A DNA stretch of 47,521 nt from Lachnospiraceae bacterium (GCA_024694055.1 JAILKC010000109.1:1-47521); one strand, 5' to 3'. Numbered from the stretch's first letter, positions 7,805 through 17,143 are shown. Translations and numbers: made by a program. Notes: generated from the letters alone by a model not told the origin.

Positions 7805-8989
7805 ATGAATAAGATAATAGAACTGGCGGAAGAGAATATTCTGCATACATACAACAGATTTCAGATCGTGCTTGATCATGGAAAAGGTGTGAAACTCTAT
7901 GACAGTGAAGGAAAGGAGTATCTTGACTTTTTTTCCGGTATAGGTGTATATGCCCTGGGTCATGGAGATGAGGAATTAAATGATGCCATCAAGGCGCAGA
8001 TCGATAAGATCGTTCATACTTCCAATCTCTTTTACAATGAGCCCGCGGCCAGAGCCGCAGCCAGGCTTAATAAACTTGCCGGAATGGATAAGGCTTTCTT
8101 TACCAATTCAGGTGCGGAGGCCATAGAAGGTGCACTTAAGGCGGCAGTTAAATATGCATACCTTAAGGACGGCGCGCATGATCATGAGATCATAGCACTT
8201 GACCATTCCTTCCACGGAAGGACATGCGGAGCGCTTTCGGTCACCGGTAAGGCGGCTTACAGAGAGGCTTTTGCTCCGTTGTGCGCTGAAGTTAAGTTTG
8301 CAAAAATGAATGATCTTGCGTCGGTGACTGAGTTGGTCAACAACAAGACGTGTGCGATCATTATGGAGACGCTTCAGGGCGAGGGCGGAATATATCCGGC
8401 AGATAAAGACTTTATCGAAGGCGTGTACAAGTTATGTCAGGATAAGGATATATTGCTTATACTCGATGAGATACAGTGCGGCCTGTACAGAACAGGATAT
8501 CCTTATGCATGGCAGAGATATGATGTGCATCCGGATATCATGACTACAGCCAAGGCTTTGGGTAACGGTATTCCGATCGGAGCCTTCCTTCTTAATGAGA
8601 AGGTTGCGAAGGCTTCTTTGGTTGCGGGAGATCACGGTACCACATATGGTGGCAATCCGTTGGCATGCGCGGCGGCTGATAAAGCGCTGGAACTTTTAGA
8701 AAGCAGAAAGGTGTTAGATAACGTGCGTAACCTTACGCCTTATCTTGAGGAAAAACTTGATGCCCTTGTATCAAAATATGACTGCATTAAAGGGCGCAGA
8801 GGCCAGGGCTTTATGCAGGGTCTTATACTTAACGTCGCCCCGGCTGATATAGTAAATAAAGGTATAGAAAAGGGAATCCTGATGCTTACTGCAGGAACCG
8901 ATGTACTCAGACTCCTGCCTCCGCTTATTATCACAAAGGAGGATATAGACAGGATGTATGAGATACTTGATGAGGTATTTTCGGCATGA
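7805..8989 (+). CDS. argD: Acetylornithine aminotransferase
   Basis: 394 residues, a class-III PLP-dependent aminotransferase that makes N-acetylornithine from N-acetylglutamate semialdehyde. Motifs are FTNSGAEAIEGALK (cofactor phosphate binding), DHSFHGRTCGALS, the PLP-ring Asp in LDEIQCGLYRTG, and the Schiff-base Lys in TTAKALGNGIPIGAF. The ATG at 7805 is chosen over a GTG at 7799 because AGAGG (7795-7799) would overlap the GTG but is well spaced for the ATG. It starts 12 bases after argB and overlaps the next gene by four bases (ATGA). Confidence 0.96.
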   Translation: MNKIIELAEENILHTYNRFQIVLDHGKGVKLYDSEGKEYLDFFSGIGVYALGHGDEELNDAIKAQIDKIVHTSNLFYNEPAARAAARLNKLAGMDKAFFTNSGAEAIEGALKAAVKYAYLKDGAHDHEIIALDHSFHGRTCGALSVTGKAAYREAFAPLCAEVKFAKMNDLASVTELVNNKTCAIIMETLQGEGGIYPADKDFIEGVYKLCQDKDILLILDEIQCGLYRTGYPYAWQRYDVHPDIMTTAKALGNGIPIGAFLLNEKVAKASLVAGDHGTTYGGNPLACAAADKALELLESRKVLDNVRNLTPYLEEKLDALVSKYDCIKGRRGQGFMQGLILNVAPADIVNKGIEKGILMLTAGTDVLRLLPPLIITKEDIDRMYEILDEVFSA

Positions 8990-10512
8990 GGGAACATAAG
9001 GGACTGGTAGGTGCCATACTCTGTATAGTCATGCTGATCGGCGTGATATATTCAGCGATAAGGCTCGTTCCTGCCGGACCGGATGATGAGAAAGAGGCGG
9101 TTGATTCACTCAAGGTATGGTATACGGATGAATCCATGGCGGATTATATGAATGCCATGGCGGTGGAATACCATGAAAAGGGTGGGATCAGAGTGCTTCC
9201 AAGTCTCCACTCCAGCAGCGAATATATAGAGACGATATACAAAGCATCCGTAGACAATGATAATGCTCCGGATGTATTTGTCGTTAGTAACGATGCTCTT
9301 GAACGAGCTTATCTGTCAGGTATCGCTTCTCCGATCGATGCGTCGGATGAAGCCTTAAACACCCTCATTTTTCCTCAGACGGCAATAGATGCGGTTACTT
9401 ACGGCGGTAGGAAAGTGGCCTATCCTTACTACTTTGAGACCAGTGCGCTTATATATAACAAGACTTATCTTCATGATATGATAGCCGGCAAGCTTCAGGC
9501 CGAGAGTCTTGAAAACGCTGAAGATACCGACGGAGATGGTGAGCCTGATGCAAGTGAGGATTCGTATGAGGCTTTGGATGATGCCGGCAAAGAAGAGATG
9601 ATAGCAGGGGTCATGGAAGAGACGATACCGCCGGCCACCTTTGACGATCTTTTGGAATTTGCGGACAGTTATGATGCCCCCGAGGGTGTTGAGACCATAT
9701 TCAAATGGGATGTAAGAGACCTGTTTTTTAACTACTTCTTTATCGGCAATTACATCAATATGGGCGGCCCTTGCGGTGATGATGTGAGTAACATCAATGT
9801 ATACAATAACGACGCTGTGAAAGCGCTTATGCTCTTTCAGAAGCTTAACGGCTTCTTTGCTTTTGAATCAAGCGATGTGACCTATGATCAGGTCGTTTCT
9901 GAGTTTATAGAAGGAAAGCTTATATTTGCCACGGCCACCTCTGATATAATAAGTCGCATTGAGGCGGCATCCGAAAGCGGTGAATTTCCATACGAATATG
10001 GAGTGGCCATGATACCTGACCTAAGCGATTCAATGGAGAGCAGGAGCCTTTCCGTTACGGAGACTCTGGTCGTCAATGGTTACAGCAATAAAAAAAGCGA
10101 TGCCGAGAAATTTGCCAAGTTCTTATGCATCGATCATGCGGGACAGTTGTATGACAGGACGGGCAAACTTCCGTCAAAGATAAGCGTGCTTGATGATAAG
10201 GATCATGTCGGGCTTACGGCTTTTGCCAATGAATACTCCTATTCGGTGCCGATGCCGAAACTTATGACCATATCCAATTATTGGCTTCTTTTGGAAGATA
10301 CATTCGCAGGGGTCTGGTCCGGGGATAATTCGTCGAAGAGGCTGCAGCAGCTTGCAAAACAGCTTAACTATCAGCTGACAGGTGAAGAGACGGACGTGGA
10401 TTACATTGTATTGCCGTCCGATGAGGAAGAAGTGGAGTATCTTGATGAGGAAGCGCTTAAGCGCGAGGCTTTAGGAGATCAGGAATCCTCTGACAGCGGC
10501 GAACAGGAATAA
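8986..10512 (+). CDS. Membrane-anchored extracellular solute-binding protein
   Basis: 508 residues. An N-terminal hydrophobic segment (about 7-27) has no lipobox Cys, so the protein is probably held by an uncleaved signal anchor. The rest is a MalE-type (family 1) substrate-binding fold: SLKVWYTDES near the start, APDVFVVSND, VAYPYYFETSALIYNK and a C-terminal hinge region. Between the lobes, at about residues 175-210, is an acidic insert with DTDGDGEPDASE, which fits the calcium-binding loop pattern DxDxDGxxDxxE. The tail of about 40 residues is strongly acidic. The start codon overlaps the argD stop, so it is translated with the arginine genes, yet no permease or ATPase gene is nearby. The ligand is unknown. 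Confidence 0.82.
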   Translation: MREHKGLVGAILCIVMLIGVIYSAIRLVPAGPDDEKEAVDSLKVWYTDESMADYMNAMAVEYHEKGGIRVLPSLHSSSEYIETIYKASVDNDNAPDVFVVSNDALERAYLSGIASPIDASDEALNTLIFPQTAIDAVTYGGRKVAYPYYFETSALIYNKTYLHDMIAGKLQAESLENAEDTDGDGEPDASEDSYEALDDAGKEEMIAGVMEETIPPATFDDLLEFADSYDAPEGVETIFKWDVRDLFFNYFFIGNYINMGGPCGDDVSNINVYNNDAVKALMLFQKLNGFFAFESSDVTYDQVVSEFIEGKLIFATATSDIISRIEAASESGEFPYEYGVAMIPDLSDSMESRSLSVTETLVVNGYSNKKSDAEKFAKFLCIDHAGQLYDRTGKLPSKISVLDDKDHVGLTAFANEYSYSVPMPKLMTISNYWLLLEDTFAGVWSGDNSSKRLQQLAKQLNYQLTGEETDVDYIVLPSDEEEVEYLDEEALKREALGDQESSDSGEQE

Positions 10513-10537
10513 TATACGCGTTTGGAATAAAATGATA

Positions 10538-10566
10538 TTGCATATCATACGCATTTAGTTTATAAT
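10538..10566 (+). promoter_or_regulatory. Promoter of comEA operon
   Basis: TTGCAT (10538-10543), a 17-base spacer and a perfect TATAAT (10561-10566). The -35 lies inside a GATAT-TGC-ATATC palindrome (10534-10546) that could be an operator. Confidence 0.75.
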
Positions 10567-10615
10567 CAGACCATCATCAGTACTTGGGAACCTCGCTTTT
10601 ACAGTGAGGTGTATG

Positions 10616-11362
10616 ATGAAGGATTATATGGAATATTTTGGGGATGGCAGTGTCTCGTGCACAGATGCCGTCTCACGCTATATGAGACACGGCCTTGTGA
10701 GATTCACAGGGCTGTTGGTGTACTTATCTGTGATCGCCCTTTTGTTTGTTGCAGGCTGCGGGCGGACGCAGGTCTTATATGATACGGACGGGCATGCCAT
10801 TATGTCAGATGGGGACGCTGATACTGCGGATGCCGCTTACAGTATATCTGCCACGGGCAAAACAGAGGCGACTGACTTATCGGCAACTGAAGCAGATGCC
10901 ACCGTTGGGGCGGACACAGAGCAGGAAGAGCCGGTTTTAGTAGTACATTTATGCGGCGCAGTGAATGAGCCCGGAGTATATGAACTTGATATAGACAGCC
11001 GTATTATAGACGGGATCAATAAGGCTGGAGGCTTCAGCGAAGATGCCAGTAGGGATTCGCTTAATCTGGCTATGGAGCTTAAGGACGGGAGCAGGATATA
11101 TGTGCCTACCATAGAGGAAGCCGTGGCGTATGAGGCGGATTCCTGCGAAAATGCAAGTGATGCCGGCGGAAAGATCAATATCAATACTGCCGATGCGGAT
11201 AAACTCACCACGCTTAAGGGTGTGGGACTTACCAGAGCGCAGAGTATCATCGCATACAGGGATGAGCACGGCGGCTTTGGGAGTATTGAGGAGATCATGA
11301 ATGTGAGTGGCATAGGCAAGGCCAGTTTTGAAAAGATTAAGGATGAGATTACGGTAAGGTGA
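10616..11362 (+). CDS. comEA: ComEA-like competence DNA-binding lipoprotein
   Basis: About 248 residues from the ATG at 10616 (one codon earlier, 10613, is equally possible; GAGG at 10606-10609 serves either). A hydrophobic helix ends in a lipobox, LFVAGC, at about residue 48, so the protein should be a lipoprotein rather than a bitopic protein as in Bacillus. After a low-complexity Asp/Ala/Thr linker comes an SLBB domain (VVHLCGAVNEPGVYEL) and a C-terminal pair of helix-hairpin-helix motifs (ININTADADKLTTLKGVG and IEEIMNVSGIG) that bind duplex DNA. It would capture external DNA for ComEC, encoded 3.1 kb downstream in the same direction. The long N-terminal cytoplasmic stretch before the helix is unusual. 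Confidence 0.88.
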   Translation: MKDYMEYFGDGSVSCTDAVSRYMRHGLVRFTGLLVYLSVIALLFVAGCGRTQVLYDTDGHAIMSDGDADTADAAYSISATGKTEATDLSATEADATVGADTEQEEPVLVVHLCGAVNEPGVYELDIDSRIIDGINKAGGFSEDASRDSLNLAMELKDGSRIYVPTIEEAVAYEADSCENASDAGGKININTADADKLTTLKGVGLTRAQSIIAYRDEHGGFGSIEEIMNVSGIGKASFEKIKDEITVR

Positions 11363-11365
11363 CGG

Positions 11366-12049
11366 ATGAGTCGTGTTTTGGTGGTTGATGATGAGAAACT
11401 TATAGTGAAGGGGCTTAAGTTTGCTCTTGAGCAGGACGGGATGGAAGTCGACTGTGCATATGACGGACAGGAGGCTGTGGATCTTGCGCACGCGGGAGAC
11501 TATGACATTATTCTGCTGGATGTGATGTTGCCAAAGCTTACGGGATATGAGGTGTGTCAGGCCATAAGGGAGACATCAGACGTCCCGATTGTTATGTTAA
11601 CCGCCAAAAGTGATGACAATGATAAAATACAGGGGCTTGAGTATGGTGCGGATGACTATATCACCAAGCCTTTTAACATTTTGGAAGTCAAGGCCAGGAT
11701 CAAGGCCATACAGCGCCGTATGACAGGGCGACGGGAAGATTCGCGCAAGGGAGATATTACCTGCGGCGAACTGCATATGGACACGGATGCCAGGAGAGTG
11801 ACACTTGGAGAGAGAGAAGTCAGACTTACTTCCAAGGAATTTGATATCCTTAAGTTGCTTTTGTGCAATCCGGGCAAGATATATAGCAGGGATGATCTGC
11901 TGCATGCCATATGGGGAAACGGTACTCCGGCCGATGCAAGGACCGTGGATGTTCATGTCAGAAGACTGCGTGAGAAGATAGAGGAAGACCCGGGAGAGCC
12001 CAGGTATGTATTCACCAAGTGGGGCTCGGGTTATTATAATAAGAGATAG
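11366..12049 (+). CDS. OmpR/PhoB-family response regulator
   Basis: 227 residues. The receiver domain has the acidic pair VVDDE (8-10), phospho-acceptor Asp52 in LLDVMLP, Thr in MLTAK and Lys in TKPF. The winged-helix output domain (about 125-227) ends with VDVHVRRLREKIE and the beta-hairpin GSGYY. Its order and sequence resemble WalR/PhoP-type regulators. AAGGTGACGG lies just before the ATG, four bases after comEA. The next gene encodes its likely cognate kinase. Its placement inside a competence gene cluster suggests, but does not show, control of DNA uptake or envelope genes. Confidence 0.95.
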   Translation: MSRVLVVDDEKLIVKGLKFALEQDGMEVDCAYDGQEAVDLAHAGDYDIILLDVMLPKLTGYEVCQAIRETSDVPIVMLTAKSDDNDKIQGLEYGADDYITKPFNILEVKARIKAIQRRMTGRREDSRKGDITCGELHMDTDARRVTLGEREVRLTSKEFDILKLLLCNPGKIYSRDDLLHAIWGNGTPADARTVDVHVRRLREKIEEDPGEPRYVFTKWGSGYYNKR

Positions 12050-12053
12050 AGAT

Positions 12054-13520
12054 TTGCATACAGGCAGTTTTGGTAAAGTTCTTAACAGAATAAATCAGCT
12101 GCAGTTTATGCGCAGTTTTCGTGTCAGGATATTCTTTGTGTTGCTTATCATAGGCATAATACCGAGTATCCTGGTACGTGATGCCATTCTGTACAACTAT
12201 GAGAACAGAGCGGTTAATGTGCGCGAATCTGAAGTTTCCAATCAGCTTAATATCATTGCCAACCATCTTATCACATACAATTATCTTTCGGATCAGTCTA
12301 ATTCGGCCGTCAATGCCGAATTGGAGCAGATATCCAATCTGTACGATGGCCGTATACTTATTATCGGCGGCAATTTCAAGGCTATAAAAGATACCAACGG
12401 AGTGAGCACGGGCAGGACCATCATATCGGAAGAGGTCATCAAGTGCTTTAAAGGTGTCAAGACTGTCAATTACGACAGTACCAACGGCTTTATAGAACTG
12501 ACCATACCTATCAACGATACCATCGCGGAAGGTGCCGAAGGCGGTGAAGAGAGTGTGGTGCAGGGCGTGATGCTTGCAAGCGTATCTACCGATACGATAG
12601 CCATGACCCTTAAACTTTTAAGCAGGCTTGGATGGATAATAGCCATAGGTATGATCGCGCTTATTTTCTTAATGGCCATGTTTTTTTCAAGGCTATTAAC
12701 CGATCCCTTCAATAAGGTTACCGAGGCGATCAACGACGTAAAAGAGGGCTTTAGCGATGAGCCTTTGTCTGTGCCGGATTATAAGGAGACAGAGCATATA
12801 GTCGATGCATTTAACCGTGTGCTTAAGAGGATGAAGGTGATCGATGAGTCAAGGCAGGAGTTCGTGTCCAATGTGTCGCATGAGCTTAAGACTCCGATCA
12901 CTTCTATGAAACTGCTCGCGGAGTCGCTTATGGCACAGGAGGATGTTCCGTCTGAACTGTACCGCGAATTTATGGAAGACATTGCCGGCGAGATAGACAG
13001 GGAAGATAAGATAATCACAGATCTTTTGGAACTTGTCAAACTTGATAAAACCAACGCCGGGCTTAATATTGAATCCGTGGATATCAACGGCATGATAGAG
13101 CTGATACTTAAGAGGATGAAGCCGATAGCTGCTGTCAATAATGTTGAACTTGTCTTTGACAGTGTAAGGAGCATTACGGCGCATGCGGATGACGTGAAAC
13201 TGACACTGGCTCTGACCAATCTGATAGAGAACGGTATTAAGTATAATAAGGACGGAGGATCAGTGTATATCACCTTGGACGGTGATCATCAAAGCTATGT
13301 GATCACCGTTAGGGATACGGGGATAGGTATACCGGAAGAGTCTATTGATCAGATATTTGAGAGATTCTACAGAGTAGACAAATCCCATTCAAGAGAGATC
13401 GGCGGTACCGGACTGGGACTGTCCATCGCTAGGAATATTATCCTGATGCACAGAGGTACCGTTACGGTAAAAAGTGTAATTGACGAAGGTACGACGTTTA
13501 CGGTGAGACTGCCGTTATAG
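12054..13520 (+). CDS. Sensor histidine kinase (WalK/PhoR-like)
   Basis: About 488 residues if translation begins at the TTG at 12054; an ATG at 12108 would give 470, and an ATG at 12006 would overlap the regulator by 44 bases and is less likely. Domains are TM1 (RIFFVLLIIGIIPSILV), an extracytoplasmic sensor of about 150 residues, TM2 (LGWIIAIGMIALIFLMAMFF), HAMP, a HisKA domain with the H-box SNVSHELKTPITS, and HATPase_c with N-box LIENGIKYN, DTGIGIPEE, FERFYR and GGTGLGLSI. All catalytic boxes look intact. It should phosphorylate the regulator encoded immediately upstream. The stimulus is unknown. Confidence 0.92.
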   Translation: MHTGSFGKVLNRINQLQFMRSFRVRIFFVLLIIGIIPSILVRDAILYNYENRAVNVRESEVSNQLNIIANHLITYNYLSDQSNSAVNAELEQISNLYDGRILIIGGNFKAIKDTNGVSTGRTIISEEVIKCFKGVKTVNYDSTNGFIELTIPINDTIAEGAEGGEESVVQGVMLASVSTDTIAMTLKLLSRLGWIIAIGMIALIFLMAMFFSRLLTDPFNKVTEAINDVKEGFSDEPLSVPDYKETEHIVDAFNRVLKRMKVIDESRQEFVSNVSHELKTPITSMKLLAESLMAQEDVPSELYREFMEDIAGEIDREDKIITDLLELVKLDKTNAGLNIESVDINGMIELILKRMKPIAAVNNVELVFDSVRSITAHADDVKLTLALTNLIENGIKYNKDGGSVYITLDGDHQSYVITVRDTGIGIPEESIDQIFERFYRVDKSHSREIGGTGLGLSIARNIILMHRGTVTVKSVIDEGTTFTVRLPL

Positions 13521-13524
13521 AATT

Positions 13525-14496
13525 ATGAGAAATGTTGGATTCATGCGTATAACAAATGTGACAAATATAACACAAATAATTGCATATGTTCTGATCGCGT
13601 TTATATGTCTTGTGACCGGCTGTGGCAGAGTTCCTGGCGAAGTTAAGTTGCAGGATGGTGATTATAGGATATATTGCCTTGACAGGGATGAGAATAAGCT
13701 TACGGATTACGTCTATCATACTGATGAGACTGAGACTGAGCCTTTGATAAGTGAACTTATAGATGAGCTTGCTGCGCCTGATGAAGAAGTAAAGCGAAGA
13801 GAGAGCATAAGGGGTTTTGAAGTGACGGACTATTCTCTTACGGGAACCGGACTTGTGCTTACATTAAGCGATTCATATATTGATATGCCGCCTACTACGG
13901 AAGTGTTGGTGAGGGCTGCGATCGTCAGGACACTGTGCCAGATAAGCGGAGTTCACAGCATATCGTTTAAGGTAGGAGAAAATGATCTTTTGGATGCTTT
14001 GGGCATGCCTGTCGGAAGCATGACTGAAGCGCAGTTTATCGATAATGAAGGTAATGAGATCAATGCCTACGACAATATAGAACTTGCACTGTATTTCGCT
14101 GATTCTGACGGAGATGCTCTTTTAAGGACAACCAGAAGTGTGGAATACAATACGAACATATCTCTTGAAAAACTTGTCGTGGAGCAGCTTATTCATGGCG
14201 TAACGGCTGAGGAAACGGAGAATGGACTTAATGCCACCGTCAATCCGCAGACGGCGATAATCAATGTAACGGTCAAGGATGGCATATGTTATGTCAACCT
14301 TGATGGAGGCTTTTTGGTAATCTCCCCGGGCATTCGTCCCGAGGTTATCATATATTCAATAGTGGATTCACTTGTGGAATTGCCCGAAGTCAATAAAGTG
14401 GCCATATCCATAGATGGCAACAGTGACCTAAACCTGGGCGAGAACATGCCGCTGTCCGTGATCTATGAGCGCAATCTGGATATAGTGGAGAAGTGA
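13525..14496 (+). CDS. GerMN-domain lipoprotein
   Basis: 323 residues. A hydrophobic N-terminal helix ends in the lipobox LVTGC with Cys33, so the mature protein is probably lipid-anchored outside the membrane. Two GerMN-like domains follow (about 45-165 and 180-320). The second is clearest, with LEKLVVEQLIHG, TAIINVTVKDGICYVNLD and SIVDSLVELPEVNKVAISIDG. GerMN domains occur in the spore germination protein GerM and in lipoproteins such as LpqB encoded next to two-component systems, so a partnership with the upstream kinase is reasonable. It starts 4 bases after the kinase stop; the Shine-Dalgarno site is weak, suggesting coupling. Confidence 0.85.
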   Translation: MRNVGFMRITNVTNITQIIAYVLIAFICLVTGCGRVPGEVKLQDGDYRIYCLDRDENKLTDYVYHTDETETEPLISELIDELAAPDEEVKRRESIRGFEVTDYSLTGTGLVLTLSDSYIDMPPTTEVLVRAAIVRTLCQISGVHSISFKVGENDLLDALGMPVGSMTEAQFIDNEGNEINAYDNIELALYFADSDGDALLRTTRSVEYNTNISLEKLVVEQLIHGVTAEETENGLNATVNPQTAIINVTVKDGICYVNLDGGFLVISPGIRPEVIIYSIVDSLVELPEVNKVAISIDGNSDLNLGENMPLSVIYERNLDIVEK

Positions 14497-14509
14497 ATCT
14501 GATCAGTAG

Positions 14510-17053
14510 GTGATCGATATTTTCATATTAACGAACAAAATAATAAGCTGCATGCTTAAAAGGCCGCTTGTGCCTGTAAGCATGCTTGTTGTCATATGCA
14601 GTATGCTCAGTTTTTGCATATCGGATAAGAAGGCCAAAGACAAATATCTTATGGCTGATGATGTCCCCGGAGCCGAATATGTGATCTATGAGGATAAAAC
14701 TGCGGGGCTTATGATAAAAGAGGGCGAATGTCTTACCATGGGCGGCCGGATATGTTCCATGACAGTCGGAAGACATGACGGGTATTCCGTGTATGGGAAA
14801 GATGACGATACAGAGTCTGATACGGAGTATCTGGATGTGTGTCTGCGCGGCATGTGCATATATAAAGAACAGGATAACGGTGCTTGCTATGATCAGGAGA
14901 CATGCGTAAGTGTCGGTCTGCCATGGCAGCAGGTAAAGGTCAGATTTTATACCAAAGAAGATCTTCATATGGGAGAATATATCGTAATTCGCGGAAGGGT
15001 TAAGGAGTTCGAAAAAGCGTCCAATCCGGGGCAGTTTGATTCGTATTCCTATTATCACAGCAGGGGAATGCTTTTTTCGGTTAATGACGCAGTGCTGCAA
15101 GCAAACGACAGAATGCTCTCACCATACAGACAGAAGCTTTATGAGATAAGGTTATCCGGAGAAGAAGTACTCACAAGATATTTGGATCCTGATGACGCGG
15201 CTATCATCAAGGCGATGCTTTTTGGCAATAAAAGTGAACTGGGAAGCGATATAAGGGAACTTTTCAGAAAAAACGGTATAGCTCATATTCTTGCGATATC
15301 CGGCCTTCATATATCTTTTCTGGCGATGCTTCTGTATCGGATCCTTGGGCTTTTTATGGTGCCAACTAAACTAAAGGCGCTTATAAGTGAGGCTGCCATA
15401 GTTACATACGGCTTTATGGTGGGTTTTACGCCTTCGGCATTCAGAGCTATATTCATGTTTTCTCTTTTTTTACTGTCAAAAGCAATCTTACGAACCTACG
15501 ATATGCTCACGGCGCTGTCGGCGGCTCTTATACCGATAGCACTTTTATATCCGGGTATGCTTTTTGACACCGGTGTTATGCTTTCTTTTTTGGCTGTAGC
15601 GGGAGTGGGCTTTTTTTATGCGAGCTTTGTAAAGAATATATATGATCCGGGTCTAAGATTGTCTGCCGTAGGGGTATCATTTTTCGTATTTATGACCACG
15701 TTGCCTGTAGTGCTGGATGCTTACTATGAGGCGGCTTTTTATTCGATCATTCTTAATCTTATCATCATCCCGCTTATGTCCGTACTGCTCGTCGCATCAA
15801 TAATTCTTGTATTGTTTGGAAACTGGTTTAGGCCGAGTGCTGCCATATTTATCATTAAAGGCATTCTGTGGATGTATAAGGGAGTTTGCAGGACCATGTC
15901 GAACTATAAGTTACTTACATCCAATATAGGAGCTCCAAAGATATGGCAGGTCATACTCTTTTACATACTGCTTGTATCAGCGGTCACATATAGGGGAAGA
16001 TATAAGAAAGCGGCCTGTGGGCTTATGCTGGTATCTTCTTTGCTCATCATGCATATTCAACCTTTTAAAGGACTTAATATATGCATGCTTGATATCGGAC
16101 AGGGCGACTGTATGGTGCTTACGGCTTCAGACGGTATCTTTTTGCCGTCTCATACCTATATAATAGACTGTGGAAGCAGTTCCAAAAAGGCAGTAGGTGA
16201 GAGAAGACTGATACCTTTACTTAAGTATTACGGAATAGACAGAGTGGAAGCGGTATTTATCACCCATCCCGATTCGGATCATATTAACGGAATAGAAGAA
16301 TTGCTTGCAAAGGCATATGATGAGAACGTCAAAATCGGCAGAATATGTGTATTTTCAGGATTTATCGGTGATGGTGCCCTGAAAAATATAGAAAAAATGA
16401 CAGATATGTCAGAATGCGGTGACTTATACAGAGCGGACGAGACAGCAATGACCGAACAAGTCAACAATGTGACTGCCATGAGATCATCTCCTCCACTTAT
16501 GACACCCTTAAGTGAAGGGATGATTATAAAGGATGGAAGGCTTAAATTTCATGTGATATATCCGAGGAAGGGGCATGATATAACCGATCCCAATGAAGCG
16601 TCTCTTGTTATGCATGTAGAATACGGTAATTTTGACATGCTTACTACGGGTGATGCGGGAAAGATCGCAGAAGAGTACATTGTAGAAAGGTTTGGAACCC
16701 CACAGATCAGGGGTATCGGAGAAATTGACGGGTGGGATGATATGGATGTGGATGTACTTAAAGTCGGACATCACGGGTCTTCCACATCTACAGGGGATAA
16801 GCTATTAAGTCTCACTGATCCGGAGGTTGCCATCATATCCTGCGGCCTGGCCAATTCATATGGCCATCCGCATAAAGAGACGCTAAAAAGACTTAATGAG
16901 CATGATGTGAATATATACAGAACCGACAGATCGGGAGCTGTAATACTGCATACCGACGGCAAAAAATACAGTGTGAGCACGTTTTTTGCCGTTAAATGGC
17001 TGTTGCTTACGGATCACAGTTACTATTATTTTATACATAATCTTACCAAATAG
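14510..17053 (+). CDS. comEC: ComEC/Rec2 DNA-uptake channel
   Basis: 847 residues. The N-terminal part (DUF4131 region) has a TM helix near residue 20 and an OB-like segment (about 50-190). The competence domain follows at about 230-500 with many TM helices and the signature GIAHILAISGLHISFLA. The C-terminal metallo-beta-lactamase-like domain (from about 525) has MLDIGQGDCMVL, the metal motif THPDSDHINGI and KVGHHGSSTST, so a nuclease role for the outside or channel domain is possible. Start is uncertain: a GTG at 14510 has only weak ribosome-site support, and an ATG at 14552 is the alternative. It ends the comEA-to-comEC cluster. holA, a frequent downstream neighbour elsewhere, is absent. 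Confidence 0.93.
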   Translation: MIDIFILTNKIISCMLKRPLVPVSMLVVICSMLSFCISDKKAKDKYLMADDVPGAEYVIYEDKTAGLMIKEGECLTMGGRICSMTVGRHDGYSVYGKDDDTESDTEYLDVCLRGMCIYKEQDNGACYDQETCVSVGLPWQQVKVRFYTKEDLHMGEYIVIRGRVKEFEKASNPGQFDSYSYYHSRGMLFSVNDAVLQANDRMLSPYRQKLYEIRLSGEEVLTRYLDPDDAAIIKAMLFGNKSELGSDIRELFRKNGIAHILAISGLHISFLAMLLYRILGLFMVPTKLKALISEAAIVTYGFMVGFTPSAFRAIFMFSLFLLSKAILRTYDMLTALSAALIPIALLYPGMLFDTGVMLSFLAVAGVGFFYASFVKNIYDPGLRLSAVGVSFFVFMTTLPVVLDAYYEAAFYSIILNLIIIPLMSVLLVASIILVLFGNWFRPSAAIFIIKGILWMYKGVCRTMSNYKLLTSNIGAPKIWQVILFYILLVSAVTYRGRYKKAACGLMLVSSLLIMHIQPFKGLNICMLDIGQGDCMVLTASDGIFLPSHTYIIDCGSSSKKAVGERRLIPLLKYYGIDRVEAVFITHPDSDHINGIEELLAKAYDENVKIGRICVFSGFIGDGALKNIEKMTDMSECGDLYRADETAMTEQVNNVTAMRSSPPLMTPLSEGMIIKDGRLKFHVIYPRKGHDITDPNEASLVMHVEYGNFDMLTTGDAGKIAEEYIVERFGTPQIRGIGEIDGWDDMDVDVLKVGHHGSSTSTGDKLLSLTDPEVAIISCGLANSYGHPHKETLKRLNEHDVNIYRTDRSGAVILHTDGKKYSVSTFFAVKWLLLTDHSYYYFIHNLTK

Positions 17054-17071
17054 TGCATAGTGTGATAGAAT
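17043..17071 (+). promoter_or_regulatory. Promoter of purC-foldase unit
   Basis: TTACCA (17043-17048), a 17-base spacer and TAGAAT (17066-17071), overlapping the comEC stop codon. The leader is about 65 bases. No purine riboswitch core or PurR box could be seen in it. Confidence 0.65.
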
Positions 17072-17143
17072 AATGGTTATCGATGTAAAAAGCGGCCGAT
17101 CATATGAGAGGGGTCGATGATTTATTAAAGGAGAATATAATTT

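Noticed and set aside
10949-11491. Long antisense frames opposite comEA, htpG, the GGDEF/EAL gene and purL
   Set aside because: They follow the codon pattern of the sense genes, lack ribosome sites and show no family motifs.
12006-12053. ATG at 12006 as start of the histidine kinase
   Set aside because: It would overlap the response regulator by 44 bases and add a non-kinase-like, Arg/Asp-rich leader. The TTG at 12054 or ATG at 12108 is more likely.
17054-17143. Purine riboswitch ahead of purC
   Set aside because: The leader is only about 65 bases and has no three-way-junction core recognisable by eye.
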